A stretch of 64,000 nucleotides of DNA, taken from Streptomyces sp. YS415 (lineage in GTDB: Bacteria > Actinomycetota > Actinomycetes > Streptomycetales > Streptomycetaceae). A program made the translations under genes and the position numbers. The notes beneath the pieces are model-generated. The model made no database searches. It saw only the letters and a program-made list of their open reading frames with translations, and was not told the origin of the DNA. The stretch lies in contig NZ_JAMJFL010000018.1 in NCBI RefSeq assembly GCF_023544665.1, positions 1-64,000 on the forward strand. Direction: 5' to 3'. Shown here one piece after another: positions 1 through 11,501 of this stretch. The first letter of the stretch is position 1; every line of letters starts with the position of its first letter.

Positions 1-19
1 TCGAAGGAGGGGGCGCTCA

Positions 20-550
20 GTGCGCGTACTGGGGGTGGACCCGGGGCTGACGCGGTGCGGGGTCGGCGTCGTCGAGGGAGTCGCGGGCCGGCCGCTCACC
101 ATGCTCGGCGTCGGGGTCGTCCGGACGCCCGCGGACGCCGAGCTGGGGCAGCGCCTCGTCGCCGTCGAGCGGGGCATCGAGGAGTGGCTCGACGAGCACC
201 GCCCCGAATGCGTCGCCGTGGAGCGGGTGTTCAGCCAGCACAACGTCCGCACGGTGATGGGCACCGCCCAGGCCAGCGCCATCGCCATGCTGTGCGCCGC
301 CCGCCGCGGCATCCCGGTCGCCCTGCACACCCCCAGCGAGGTCAAGGCGGCCGTCACCGGCAGCGGCCGCGCCGACAAGGCCCAGGTCGGCGCCATGGTC
401 ACCCGGCTCCTGCGGCTGAGCGCGCCGCCCAGACCCGCGGACGCCGCCGACGCCCTCGCGCTCGCCATCTGCCACATCTGGCGCGCCCCCGCCCAGAACC
501 GACTCCAGCAGGCCGTGGCCCTGCACGCATCGAAAGGCCGTACGACATGA
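20..550 (+). CDS. ruvC: RuvC, Holliday junction resolvase
   Basis: Endonuclease that cuts four-way DNA junctions at the end of homologous recombination, working with RuvAB in the cytoplasm. The 176-residue product has the normal length. It opens with the RNase H-like motif GVDPG carrying the first catalytic Asp (D7), followed by AVERVF with the catalytic Glu, and near the C-terminus DAADALALA with the paired acidic residues. The GTG start is placed by the GAAGGAGG ribosome binding site just upstream, at the very edge of the window. The stop codon overlaps the ruvA start (ATGA), so the two genes are translationally coupled. Family identity is certain; activity is inferred from the intact catalytic residues. 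Confidence 0.96.
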   Translation: MRVLGVDPGLTRCGVGVVEGVAGRPLTMLGVGVVRTPADAELGQRLVAVERGIEEWLDEHRPECVAVERVFSQHNVRTVMGTAQASAIAMLCAARRGIPVALHTPSEVKAAVTGSGRADKAQVGAMVTRLLRLSAPPRPADAADALALAICHIWRAPAQNRLQQAVALHASKGRTT

Positions 551-1152
551 TCGCCTTCGTCAGCGGCCCGGTCGCCGCCCTCGCCCCCGACTCGGCGGTG
601 GTCGAGGTGGGCGGGATCGGCATCGCGGTCCAGTGCACGCCCAACACGCTCTCCGGGCTCCGCATGGGCCAGCAGGCCAAGCTCGCCACCTCCCTCGTGG
701 TCCGCGAGGACTCCCTGACCCTGTACGGCTTCGTGGACGACGACGAGCGCCAGGTCTTCGAGCTGCTCCAGACCGCGAGCGGAGTCGGCCCCCGCCTGGC
801 CCAGGCCATGCTCGCCGTGCACGCCCCCGACGCCCTGCGCAGAGCCGTCGCGACCAGCGACGAGAAGGCGCTCACCGCTGTCCCCGGCATCGGCAAGAAG
901 GGCGCCCAGAAACTGCTGCTGGAGCTCAAGGACCGGCTCGGCGAGCCGATCGGCGCCCCCGCCGTCGGCGCACCGGTCAGCCAGGGCTGGCGCGACCAGT
1001 TGCACGCGGCGCTGATCGGCCTCGGGTACGCGACCCGGGAGGCCGACGAGGCCGTGTCCGCGGTGGCGCCCCAGGCGGAGGCGGCCGAGGGCACGCCGCA
1101 AGTGGGGCAGCTGCTGAAGGCAGCCCTGCAGACGCTGAACCGCGCCCGCTAG
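547..1152 (+). CDS. ruvA: RuvA, Holliday junction branch-migration subunit
   Basis: Binds the four-way junction as a tetramer and loads the RuvB motor. The product is 201 residues: an N-terminal OB-fold (starting MIAFVSGPV), a central pair of helix-hairpin-helix motifs (SGVGPRLAQ and VPGIGKKGAQ), and a flexible C-terminal domain that contacts RuvB. The start is the ATG overlapping the ruvC stop by four bases. An open frame runs further upstream on the same frame but only inside ruvC, so it was not used. ruvB follows after 21 bases, completing a classical ruvCAB operon. Confidence 0.96.
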   Translation: MIAFVSGPVAALAPDSAVVEVGGIGIAVQCTPNTLSGLRMGQQAKLATSLVVREDSLTLYGFVDDDERQVFELLQTASGVGPRLAQAMLAVHAPDALRRAVATSDEKALTAVPGIGKKGAQKLLLELKDRLGEPIGAPAVGAPVSQGWRDQLHAALIGLGYATREADEAVSAVAPQAEAAEGTPQVGQLLKAALQTLNRAR

Positions 1153-1173
1153 CCCGTACCGAGGAGAACTGCC

Positions 1174-2244
1174 GTGAACTGGGACGACACGACCGACACC
1201 CCCGCCGAGGAGCGGCTCGTCGGCGGGTCCGCCGACCGTGACGACCAGGCCGTCGAGGCGGCGCTGCGCCCGAAGGACCTGGGCGAGTTCATCGGCCAGG
1301 AGAAGGTCCGCGAACAGCTCGACCTGGTCCTGCGCGCCGCACGCGCGCGGGGTGCCACCGCCGACCACGTCCTGCTCTCCGGCGCCCCCGGCCTCGGCAA
1401 GACCACCCTGTCGATGATCATCGCGGCCGAGATGGGCGCCCCGATCCGCATCACCTCGGGGCCCGCCATCCAGCACGCCGGCGACCTCGCGGCGATCCTC
1501 TCCTCCCTCCAGGAGGGCGAGGTCCTCTTCCTCGACGAGATCCACCGCATGTCCCGGCCGGCCGAGGAGATGCTGTACATGGCGATGGAGGACTTCCGCG
1601 TCGACGTGATCGTCGGCAAGGGCCCCGGCGCCACCGCCATCCCGCTGGAGCTGCCCCCGTTCACCCTGGTCGGCGCCACGACCCGGGCGGGACTGCTGCC
1701 GCCGCCGCTGCGCGACCGCTTCGGCTTCACCGCGCACATGGAGTTCTACGAGCCGGCCGAGCTGGAGCGCGTCATCCATCGCTCCGCCCACCTCCTCGAC
1801 GTCGAGATCGACTCCGCCGGCGCCGCCGAGATCGCCGGCCGCTCCCGCGGCACACCCCGCATCGCCAACCGGCTGCTGCGCCGGGTGCGCGACTACGCCC
1901 AGGTCAAGGCCGACGGGGTGATCACGAAGGACATCGCGGCGGCCGCCCTCGCGGTCTACGAGGTCGACGCCCGGGGACTGGACCGGCTGGACCGGGGGGT
2001 CCTCGAGGCCCTGCTCAAGCTGTTCGGCGGCGGGCCCGTCGGCCTGTCCACCCTCGCCGTCGCGGTCGGGGAGGAGCGCGAGACGGTCGAGGAGGTCGCC
2101 GAGCCGTTCCTGGTCCGGGAGGGTCTGCTGGCCCGTACTCCCCGGGGCCGGGTGGCCACCCCCGCCGCGTGGGCGCATCTCGGCCTCACCCCGCCCCGCT
2201 CCCAAGCGGCCGGAAACGGACAAGGGGACCTGTTCGGGGCGTGA
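1174..2244 (+). CDS. ruvB: RuvB, Holliday junction branch-migration ATPase
   Basis: Hexameric AAA+ motor that pulls DNA through the RuvA-bound junction. The 356 residues include Walker A GAPGLGKTT (about 70-78), Walker B LFLDEIHR (about 121-128), a sensor-like GATTRAGLL segment, and the C-terminal winged-helix RuvB domain (about 270-340). The GTG start is supported by a GAGGAG ribosome binding site eight bases upstream. The gene ends the ruv group; about 185 bases with promoter-like sequence separate it from yajC. Confidence 0.96.
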   Translation: MNWDDTTDTPAEERLVGGSADRDDQAVEAALRPKDLGEFIGQEKVREQLDLVLRAARARGATADHVLLSGAPGLGKTTLSMIIAAEMGAPIRITSGPAIQHAGDLAAILSSLQEGEVLFLDEIHRMSRPAEEMLYMAMEDFRVDVIVGKGPGATAIPLELPPFTLVGATTRAGLLPPPLRDRFGFTAHMEFYEPAELERVIHRSAHLLDVEIDSAGAAEIAGRSRGTPRIANRLLRRVRDYAQVKADGVITKDIAAAALAVYEVDARGLDRLDRGVLEALLKLFGGGPVGLSTLAVAVGEERETVEEVAEPFLVREGLLARTPRGRVATPAAWAHLGLTPPRSQAAGNGQGDLFGA

Positions 2245-2312
2245 GGACCCCGTGCCGGGCCCGCCCGGCGCGGGCAATGGCCGGGTCAGGAACCTCGGTG
2301 CCATGCTGAGCG

Positions 2313-2369
2313 TTGTTCCTTGCACGCGGACTCGCTTAGACTCCGCCGATGCCGCCGTTGTCGGCGGCA
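2313..2369 (+). promoter_or_regulatory. Candidate promoter and leader hairpin of yajC-secDF
   Basis: TTGTTC (2313-2318) and TAGACT (2337-2342), 18 bases apart, resemble a housekeeping Streptomyces promoter. Just after the expected start of transcription lies an 8-bp perfect inverted repeat (2350-2357 with 2362-2369, four-base loop), about 60 bases before the yajC start. The promoter is inferred from sequence only. The hairpin could protect the mRNA 5' end. Confidence 0.5.
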
Positions 2370-2429
2370 CATACACCCCCAACCATCAGGCCGCTCACCA
2401 TCGCGGTCATGTGAAGGAAGTTCCGACCC

Positions 2430-2921
2430 GTGAGTCTCCTGACCCTCCTCCCGTTCATCGTGCTCATCGGGGCCATGTTCCTGATGACCCGGTCGGCCAA
2501 GAAGAAGCAGCAGCAGGCCGTTGACATGCGGAACCAGATGCAGCCCGGTTCCGGCGTCCGCACCATCGGGGGCATGTATGCCACGGTCAAGGAGGTCAAC
2601 GAGGACACCGTCCTCCTCGACGCCGGCCCGGGCGTGGACCTGCTCTTCGCGAAGAACGCCATCGGTGCCGTCCTCTCGGACGACGAGTACAACCGCATCG
2701 TCCACGGCATCGAGCACGACCTGAAGGCCGACGCCGACATCGTTCCGGACGACGCCTCCTCCCTCACCGAGTCCGACGACGCCCCCGCCGCCTCCGACGA
2801 GAAGTCCGTCGACCTCGGGAAGAAGGACGTGGACGCGGAGCCCGCCGACGACGCAGTGGCCGCCGAGACGAAGGCCGACAGCGAGCCGAAGAAGTCCGAC
2901 GGCGAAGCCGACGCGAAGTAG
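2430..2921 (+). CDS. yajC: YajC, Sec translocase accessory subunit
   Basis: Small membrane protein that associates with SecDF and YidC at the protein-export channel. The 163 residues begin with one membrane segment (LLTLLPFIVLIGAMFLM, about 3-20), followed by a basic KKKQQQ stretch and the conserved YajC core with GMYATVKEV and the adjacent TVLLDAGPGVDLLFAKNAI. The C-terminal 60 residues are a low-complexity acidic and lysine-rich tail, longer than in most bacteria. Start is GTG. It is followed by secD and secF, the usual actinobacterial order. Confidence 0.93.
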   Translation: MSLLTLLPFIVLIGAMFLMTRSAKKKQQQAVDMRNQMQPGSGVRTIGGMYATVKEVNEDTVLLDAGPGVDLLFAKNAIGAVLSDDEYNRIVHGIEHDLKADADIVPDDASSLTESDDAPAASDEKSVDLGKKDVDAEPADDAVAAETKADSEPKKSDGEADAK

Positions 2922-3052
2922 CCGCATCCCGGAGCACGCGGGCCCGACCCGCATGCCCCGGGCAGGCGCGGCTCTCGCACGGAATCCCGACTACATGTCA
3001 TGGCCGCAGGCGCCCACCCGGCGAGAGGCGGCCCGAGAGGGAGTACGAGAAG

Positions 3053-4798
3053 GTGGCAGCACCTAAGAAGGGCCGGAGCGCGGGCGCCCAGAGCAGGCCG
3101 GGGCGCTCGCTGGCCCTCATTCTGATCGCCATCGTGGCGCTCACCGGAGGAATGTTCCTCTCCGGGCACACCACCCCGCGACTGGGCATCGACCTGGCCG
3201 GTGGTACGAGCATCACGCTGCGCGCGGAGGCCGAGCCGGGCCAGGAATCCGCGATCAACAAGACCAACATGGACACCGCCGTCGAGATCATGGAACGGCG
3301 TGTCAACGGTCTTGGTGTCTCGGAGGCCGAGGTCCAGACCCAGGGCGACAAGAACATCATCGTCAACATCCCCAAGGGCACGAACTCCAAGGAAGCCCGG
3401 GACCAGGTCGGCACCACCGCCAAGCTGTACTTCCGCCCGGTCATCGCCACCGAGGCCGCCGGCGCCGCCGCGACGACCAGCCCGTCGCCGAGCGCGTCCA
3501 GCAGCGCCACGGACAAGGCGACCGACAAGGCGACCCCCTCCTCGTCCCCCTCGGTGACCGGCACGCCGTCGGCGAGCGCCACCTCCCAGGGCCGTGCGGT
3601 CACCGACGCCCTGAAGGCGGACCCCACCGGATCGGCGAGCCCCAGCTCCAGCGCCTCGCCGTCCGCCAGCGCCTCCGGTGCCGCGGACACCGGCAAGCTC
3701 GAGGCCCAGTACGCGGCCCTGGACTGCACCGACAAGACGGCCCGCGCCAAGGCGGGCGACGGCGCCAAGCCCGCCGAGCCGACCGTGGCCTGCGGCCAGA
3801 GCACCCCGGGCCAGTGGCAGAAGTACATCCTGGGCCCCGCCGAGGTCGACGGCACGGACGTCGCCGAGGCCGAGGCCGCCTTCGCGACCACGACCGGCGC
3901 CGGCTGGACCGTGAACATGAAGTTCACGGGCGAGGGCCGCAAGAAGTTCGGTGAGATCACCGGCAAGCTGGCCCAGAACCAGCCCCCGCAGAACCAGTTC
4001 GCCATCGTCCTGGACAACGAGGTCGTCTCCGACCCGCGCGTCAGCCAGGCGCTGACCGGCGGCAACGCCGAGATCTCCGGCAACTTCGACCAGGAGTCCG
4101 CCCAGAGCCTCGCCAACATGCTGTCGTACGGCGCCCTGCCGCTGTCCTTCAGCGAGGACAGCGTCACCACGGTGACCGCCGCGCTCGGCGGCGAGCAGCT
4201 CAAGGCCGGTCTGATCGCGGGCGCGATCGGTCTCGCCCTGGTCATCCTGTACCTGGTGGCCTACTACCGCGGCCTGTCGCTCGTCGCCATCGCCTCGCTG
4301 CTGGTCTCCGCCGCCCTCACCTACGTGATCATGTCGCTGCTGGGCCCGGCCATCGGCTTCGCGCTGAACCTGCCGGCCGTCTGCGGTGCCATCGTCGCCA
4401 TCGGCATCACGGCGGACTCGTTCATCGTGTACTTCGAACGCGTCCGGGACGAGATCCGCGAGGGCCGCTCGCTGCGCCCCGCCGTCGAGCGGGCCTGGCC
4501 GCGCGCCCGGCGCACCATCCTCGTCTCCGACTTCGTGTCGTTCCTGGCCGCCGCGGTGCTGTTCGTCGTCACCGTCGGCAAGGTCCAGGGCTTCGCGTTC
4601 ACGCTGGGCCTGACCACCGTGCTCGACGTCGTGGTCGTGTTCCTGTTCACCAAGCCCCTGCTGACCCTGCTGGCCCGCACCAAGTTCTTCGCGAGCGGCC
4701 ACCCCTGGTCCGGCCTCGACCCCACACGACTGGGCGCCAAGCCGCCGCTGCGCCGTACCCGTCGTCCCGCCGGCCCCGTCGACCCGAAGGAGGCGTGA
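3053..4798 (+). CDS. secD: SecD, protein translocase subunit
   Basis: Membrane subunit that uses the proton gradient to help pull secreted proteins out of the Sec channel. The 581 residues contain an N-terminal membrane segment (about 19-37), the DLAGGTSITL motif, a large extracytoplasmic domain, and a C-terminal block of five membrane helices typical of the RND-like SecD/SecF fold. The extracytoplasmic part is interrupted at about residues 134-212 by a low-complexity Ser/Ala/Pro/Thr-rich insert, followed by a segment with two cysteines (LDCTDK and VACGQS). Start is GTG. secF follows after one base. Confidence 0.95.
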   Translation: MAAPKKGRSAGAQSRPGRSLALILIAIVALTGGMFLSGHTTPRLGIDLAGGTSITLRAEAEPGQESAINKTNMDTAVEIMERRVNGLGVSEAEVQTQGDKNIIVNIPKGTNSKEARDQVGTTAKLYFRPVIATEAAGAAATTSPSPSASSSATDKATDKATPSSSPSVTGTPSASATSQGRAVTDALKADPTGSASPSSSASPSASASGAADTGKLEAQYAALDCTDKTARAKAGDGAKPAEPTVACGQSTPGQWQKYILGPAEVDGTDVAEAEAAFATTTGAGWTVNMKFTGEGRKKFGEITGKLAQNQPPQNQFAIVLDNEVVSDPRVSQALTGGNAEISGNFDQESAQSLANMLSYGALPLSFSEDSVTTVTAALGGEQLKAGLIAGAIGLALVILYLVAYYRGLSLVAIASLLVSAALTYVIMSLLGPAIGFALNLPAVCGAIVAIGITADSFIVYFERVRDEIREGRSLRPAVERAWPRARRTILVSDFVSFLAAAVLFVVTVGKVQGFAFTLGLTTVLDVVVVFLFTKPLLTLLARTKFFASGHPWSGLDPTRLGAKPPLRRTRRPAGPVDPKEA

Positions 4799-4799
4799 G

Positions 4800-5921
4800 A
4801 TGTCGAAGCTCGGCAACCTCGGCGCCCGACTGCACCGTGGCGAGGTCGGCTACGACTTCGTCGGCAACCGCAAGCTCTGGTACGGCCTGTCCATCCTGAT
4901 CACCATCACGGCGATCGTGGGCCTCGCGGTGCGCGGCCTGAACATGGGCATCGAGTTCCAGGGCGGCGCGGTCTTCACCACCCCGAAGACCTCCGTCTCC
5001 GTCGCCCAGGCGCAGGAGTACGCGGAAGAGGCCTCCGGCCACGACGCGATCGTGCAGAAGCTCGGCGACGGCAAGCTGCGCATCCAGGTCGCGGGCATCG
5101 AGACCAAGCAGGCCGACCGGGTCTCCGCGGAGCTCGCCAAGGACCTGAAGGTCGACGAGAACGACGTCACCGGCGAGCTGGTCGGCCCCAGCTGGGGTGA
5201 GCAGATCGCCAACAAGGCCTGGCAGGGACTGGGGATCTTCCTGGTCCTGGTGGTGATCTATCTGGCCATCGCCTTCGAGTGGCGCATGGCGGTCGCCGCG
5301 TTCGTCGCCCTGATCCACGACATCACCATCACGGTCGGCATCTACGCCCTGGTGGGCTTCGAGGTCACCCCGGGCACGGTGATCGGTCTGCTGACCATTC
5401 TCGGTTATTCGCTCTACGACACGGTCGTCGTCTTCGACAGTCTCAAGGAGCAGACCAAGGACATCACCAAACAGACCCGCTGGACCTACAGCGACATCGC
5501 CAACCGGTCGATCAACAGCACGCTGGTGCGTTCCGTCAACACCACGGTGGTCGCGCTGCTGCCGGTGGCCGGTCTGCTGTTCATCGGCGGCGGCTTCCTC
5601 GGCGCCGGCATGCTGAACGACATCTCGCTGTCGCTGTTCGTGGGCCTCGCGGCCGGCGCGTACTCCTCGATCTTCATCGCCACCCCGCTCGTGGCCGACC
5701 TCAAGGAGCTCGAGCCGCAGATGAAGGCGCTGCGGAAGCGCGTACTCGCCAAGCGCGCCCAGGCCGCGGCCAAGGGTGAGCCGATGGACGACGGCACGGT
5801 CGGCGAGTCCTACGACGACGAGCCGGAGCCGGACGACGCCGCACCCGCGGTCGTCGGTCCCCGCAACCAGCCCGCCTCCCGCACCCGGGGCCGGGGCCGC
5901 CCGTCGGGGAAGCGGCGATGA
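4800..5921 (+). CDS. secF: SecF, protein translocase subunit
   Basis: Partner of SecD in the proton-driven export motor. The 373 residues show one N-terminal membrane helix, the periplasmic-side motif GIEFQGGAVF, and five C-terminal helices including GYSLYDTVVVFD, the SecF signature. The C-terminus carries a hydrophilic tail rich in acidic residues and then Pro/Arg. The ATG start lies one base after the secD stop, and the gene stop overlaps the apt start (ATGA), so secD, secF and apt are probably one transcript with coupled translation. Confidence 0.95.
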   Translation: MSKLGNLGARLHRGEVGYDFVGNRKLWYGLSILITITAIVGLAVRGLNMGIEFQGGAVFTTPKTSVSVAQAQEYAEEASGHDAIVQKLGDGKLRIQVAGIETKQADRVSAELAKDLKVDENDVTGELVGPSWGEQIANKAWQGLGIFLVLVVIYLAIAFEWRMAVAAFVALIHDITITVGIYALVGFEVTPGTVIGLLTILGYSLYDTVVVFDSLKEQTKDITKQTRWTYSDIANRSINSTLVRSVNTTVVALLPVAGLLFIGGGFLGAGMLNDISLSLFVGLAAGAYSSIFIATPLVADLKELEPQMKALRKRVLAKRAQAAAKGEPMDDGTVGESYDDEPEPDDAAPAVVGPRNQPASRTRGRGRPSGKRR

Positions 5922-6457
5922 CCGGCATCGAGGAGCTCCTGCTCAGCCGCATCCGTGATGTGGCCGACTACCCGGAGCCGGGGGTGATGTTCAAGGACAT
6001 CACCCCGCTGCTCGCGGACCCGGCCGCGTTCACCGCGCTCACCGACGCCCTCGCGCAGATCGCCGAGCGCACCGGCGCCACCAAGGTCGTCGGCCTGGAG
6101 GCCCGCGGGTTCATCCTCGGCGCCCCCGTCGCCGTCCGCGCCGGACTGGGGTTCATCCCGGTGCGCAAGGCGGGCAAGCTCCCCGGAGCCACCCTCGGCC
6201 AGGCCTACGACCTGGAGTACGGCTCGGCCGAGATCGAGGTGCACGCCGAGGACCTCACCGCCGAGGACCGCGTCCTGATCGTCGACGACGTCCTCGCCAC
6301 CGGCGGCACCGCCGAGGCCTCGATCCAGCTCCTGCGCAGGGCGGGCGCCGAGGTCGCGGGCCTGGCCGTGCTGATGGAGCTGGGCTTCCTCGGCGGCCGC
6401 GCCCGCCTGGAGCCCGCCCTGGCCGGCGCCCCGCTGGAAGCGCTGCTCAGGGTCTGA
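5918..6457 (+). CDS. apt: Adenine phosphoribosyltransferase
   Basis: Salvages adenine with PRPP to make AMP. The 179-residue protein has the type I phosphoribosyltransferase PRPP-binding loop VLIVDDVLATGGTAEA (about residues 116-131) and the N-terminal PGVMFKDITPLL motif characteristic of Apt. Length is normal. It overlaps secF by four bases and is closed by a strong inverted repeat, so it is the last gene of the yajC-secDF unit. Its place directly before relA is conserved in actinobacteria as I recall. Confidence 0.95.
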   Translation: MTGIEELLLSRIRDVADYPEPGVMFKDITPLLADPAAFTALTDALAQIAERTGATKVVGLEARGFILGAPVAVRAGLGFIPVRKAGKLPGATLGQAYDLEYGSAEIEVHAEDLTAEDRVLIVDDVLATGGTAEASIQLLRRAGAEVAGLAVLMELGFLGGRARLEPALAGAPLEALLRV

Positions 6458-6465
6458 CCCGCACC

Positions 6466-6511
6466 GCACGGAAACGGCCGTCCCGGCACATCGGGGCGGC
6501 CGTTTCCGTGC
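6466..6511 (+). terminator. Terminator after apt
   Basis: Perfect 15-bp inverted repeat (6466-6480 with 6497-6511, 16-base loop) beginning nine bases after the apt stop. There is no T-run, as is common in Streptomyces terminators. Confidence 0.8.
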
Positions 6512-6597
6512 CCGCGGCACCGCGGGAACCGCTCCCCGGGAATCCGGCGGCAGCCCCTCCCGTTGCCCAGGTATACGGCCCTCCCATCGGCCTGAAG

Positions 6598-6626
6598 GCG
6601 ATCCTCGGGCGCAGGATCGCTACCAT
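6598..6626 (+). promoter_or_regulatory. Candidate relA promoter with internal palindrome
   Basis: A perfect palindrome GCGATCCT-N7-AGGATCGC (6598-6605 with 6613-6620) ends immediately before TACCAT (6621-6626), a plausible -10 element about 50 bases upstream of the relA start. The palindrome fills the -35/spacer region, where a regulator would be expected to bind. This is seen in sequence; function is inferred. Confidence 0.45.
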
Positions 6627-6677
6627 GGGGTATCCGGAGCCTGACCGGGGGACCCGGATCGCGCACGAGGAGCCCTC

Positions 6678-9212
<2,535 letters not shown>

Positions 9213-9239
9213 CCGCTCGTCAGCACCACGGGACATGAC

Positions 9240-9269
9240 GAAAGGGGCTCCCCGCGGGGAGCCCCTTTC
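9240..9269 (+). terminator. Terminator after relA
   Basis: Perfect 14-bp inverted repeat (9240-9253 with 9256-9269) with a two-base centre, 27 bases after the relA stop. Because it is nearly a continuous palindrome it can also serve the convergent DUF349 gene that ends at 9287. Confidence 0.85.
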
Positions 9270-9286
9270 CTGTCCGCGGGCGGTCG

Positions 9287-10516
9287 TCAGCCGCCGAACT
9301 CCTGAAGGCCCTTCAGGGCCTGGTCGAGCAGCGCCTGGCGCCCCTCGAGCTCACGCTCCAGCTTGTCGGCCTTGGCGTTGTTGCCCTGGGCGCGCGCCTG
9401 CTCGATCTGGCCGCGCAGCTTGTCCACGGCGGCCTGGAGCTGGCCGGTCAGACCCTCGGCACGCGCGCGTGCCTCCGGGTTGGTCCGGCGCCACTCGGTC
9501 TCCTCGGCCGCCTGGATGGCCCGCTCGACGGCGTGCATCCGGCCCTCGACCTTCGGCCGGGCGTCCCGCGGGACGTGGCCGATGGCCTCCCAGCGCTCGT
9601 TGATCTGGCGGAAGGCGGCACGGGCGGCCTTGAGGTCCGTCACCGGGAGGATCTTCTCGGCCTCGTGGGCCAGTTCCTCCTTCAGCTTGAGGTTCTCGGA
9701 CTGCTCGGCGTCCCGCTCGGCGAAGACCGAGCTGCGCGCGGCGAAGAACACGTCCTGGGCTCCGCGGAAGCGGTTCCACAGGTCGTCCTCGTGCTCGCGC
9801 TGGGCACGGCCTGCGGCCTTCCACTCCGCCATCAGCTCGCGGTAGCGGGCCGCGGTCGGACCCCAGTCCGTCGACCCGGAGAGTGCCTCGGCCTCGGTGA
9901 CCAGACGCTCCTTGGTCTTCCGGGCCTCCTCGCGCTGCGCGTCCAGCGCCGCGAAGTGGGCCTTGCGACGCTTGGAGAACGCCGAGCGCGCGTGCGAGAA
10001 GCGGTGCCACAGCTCGTCGTCCGACTTGCGGTCGAGCCGCGGCAGTCCCTTCCAGGTGTCCACCAGCGACCGCAGCCGCTCGCCGGCCGCCCGCCACTGG
10101 TCGGACTGCGCCAGCTCCTCCGCCTCGGCGACCAGCGCCTCCTTGGCGTGCCGCGCCTCGTCGGACTGCTTCGCGCGCTGCTGCTTGCGCTCCTCGCGCC
10201 GCTTGTCGACGGTTTCCACGAGCTTGTCCAGACGCTGCCGCAGCGCGTCCAGGTCACCGACGGCGTGGTGTGCATCGACCTGTTCGCGAATGTGGTCGAT
10301 CGCCACCTGTGCGTCCTTCGCGGACAGGTCGGTGGTCTTCACTCGCTTCTCGAGGAGGCCGATCTCGACAACCAGGCCCTCGTACTTGCGCTCGAAGTAG
10401 GCCAACGCCTCCTCAGGGGAGCCGGCCTGCCAGGAACCGACGACCTGCTCGCCGTCGGCCGTACGCACGTACACGGTCCCCGTCTCGTCGACGCGGCCCC
10501 ACGGGTCGCTGCTCAC
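9287..10516 (-). CDS. DUF349 domain protein
   Basis: Hydrophilic 409-residue protein of unknown function. It has several DUF349 repeats (roughly 50-350), recognisable by recurring WKxLPRLDRKSDDELWHRF-like and WGPTAARYRELMAEWK-like helices, and a coiled-coil tail (about 350-405) rich in Gln, Lys and Glu. There is no signal peptide or membrane segment, so it is cytoplasmic. DUF349 proteins are largely uncharacterised; a link to stress or replication has been suggested for some. GTG start. It converges on relA and lies upstream of no obvious partner; the cyclophilin gene is the next minus-strand gene. Confidence 0.85.
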   Translation of the reverse strand: MSSDPWGRVDETGTVYVRTADGEQVVGSWQAGSPEEALAYFERKYEGLVVEIGLLEKRVKTTDLSAKDAQVAIDHIREQVDAHHAVGDLDALRQRLDKLVETVDKRREERKQQRAKQSDEARHAKEALVAEAEELAQSDQWRAAGERLRSLVDTWKGLPRLDRKSDDELWHRFSHARSAFSKRRKAHFAALDAQREEARKTKERLVTEAEALSGSTDWGPTAARYRELMAEWKAAGRAQREHEDDLWNRFRGAQDVFFAARSSVFAERDAEQSENLKLKEELAHEAEKILPVTDLKAARAAFRQINERWEAIGHVPRDARPKVEGRMHAVERAIQAAEETEWRRTNPEARARAEGLTGQLQAAVDKLRGQIEQARAQGNNAKADKLERELEGRQALLDQALKGLQEFGG

Positions 10517-10652
10517 AGCGCCTCCTCCACATGATGCCTGCTCGGGGCTTCAGCGCCCCCGGGCATCGTCCACAGTTTCGTCACGGCCAACATAGGCGAC
10601 CGGCGGGTTGCCTGTCCGCATCCCGCGCGACCGAAATTTCGCAGTTGGGGGG

Positions 10653-11501
10653 TCAGGATTTGGTGACAGTTGCCTTGTTGATCACCACGGTCGCGTTGGG
10701 CGCCGTGTTGCCCGTCGTGGGGTCCGCGGCCTGCGCTCCGGCGGCCGCCAGCTTCTTGAGAACCTTCATCCCCGACGCGGACACCGTGCCGAACGGCGTG
10801 TAGTTGGGCGGCAGCGGACTGTCCTGGTAGACGAGGAAGAACTGGCTGCCGCCGGAGTTCTTGCCCTCGCCGGTCTGGGCGTTGAACTGGTTCGCCATCG
10901 CGACCGTTCCCGCCGGGTAGGTGTCGCCCTTGAGGGTTTTGTCCTTGAGGTTCTCGTCCGGGATCGTGTAGCCGGGACCGCCGGTGCCGGTGCCCGTCGG
11001 GTCGCCGCACTGGAGCACGTAGATGCCGCTGTCGACCAGCCGGTGGCACTTGGTGTGGTCGAAGTAGCCCTTGCCGGCGAGGAAGTTGAACGAGTTGACG
11101 GTGTGCGGGGCGGCCGACGCCTTGAGGTCGATGCCGATCTCGCCGCAGGTCGTGTCCAGCTTCATCGTGTAGTCCGCGGACTTGTCGATGGTCATGGCCG
11201 GCTCTTTCTTCCAGCTCATGGTCTCGACCTTGCCCGGGGCCGCCTTCTCGCACGGGTCCGGGACCTTGCTGGTCGGCGTCGCGCTCGGAGTGACCTCCGG
11301 GCCCGCGTTCGACTTGCCGTCGTCCCCGTCGAAGGCGCCGGCCGTGTAGAGCCCGAGGCTGCCGATGAGTATGACGCCGAGCGCGGACGCGATGACCGCG
11401 TTGCGCGTGCGTGACTTGCGCCGCGCGTCCGTGCGCCGCTGCTGCTGCCGCAAGAACTTCTCCCGGGCGAGCTGACGCCGCCGCTGTTCCTGGCTGACCA
11501 C
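10653..11501 (-). CDS. Membrane-anchored cyclophilin-type peptidyl-prolyl isomerase
   Basis: Predicted folding helper acting outside the membrane. The 282 residues begin with a very basic cytoplasmic stretch, one membrane segment (about 33-55), a Ser/Thr/Pro linker, then a cyclophilin domain (about 110-280) with recognisable KCHRLVDSG, LQCGDP and GGSQFFLVYQD motifs, including the key Arg of the HR pair. GTG start, with GAGGAG ten bases upstream. The cyclophilin core is less standard than in cytoplasmic homologues (QCGDP for QGGDP), and two or more cysteines could form disulphides outside the cell. Transcribed divergently from the metallo-hydrolase gene. Confidence 0.9.
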   Translation of the reverse strand: MVSQEQRRRQLAREKFLRQQQRRTDARRKSRTRNAVIASALGVILIGSLGLYTAGAFDGDDGKSNAGPEVTPSATPTSKVPDPCEKAAPGKVETMSWKKEPAMTIDKSADYTMKLDTTCGEIGIDLKASAAPHTVNSFNFLAGKGYFDHTKCHRLVDSGIYVLQCGDPTGTGTGGPGYTIPDENLKDKTLKGDTYPAGTVAMANQFNAQTGEGKNSGGSQFFLVYQDSPLPPNYTPFGTVSASGMKVLKKLAAAGAQAADPTTGNTAPNATVVINKATVTKS

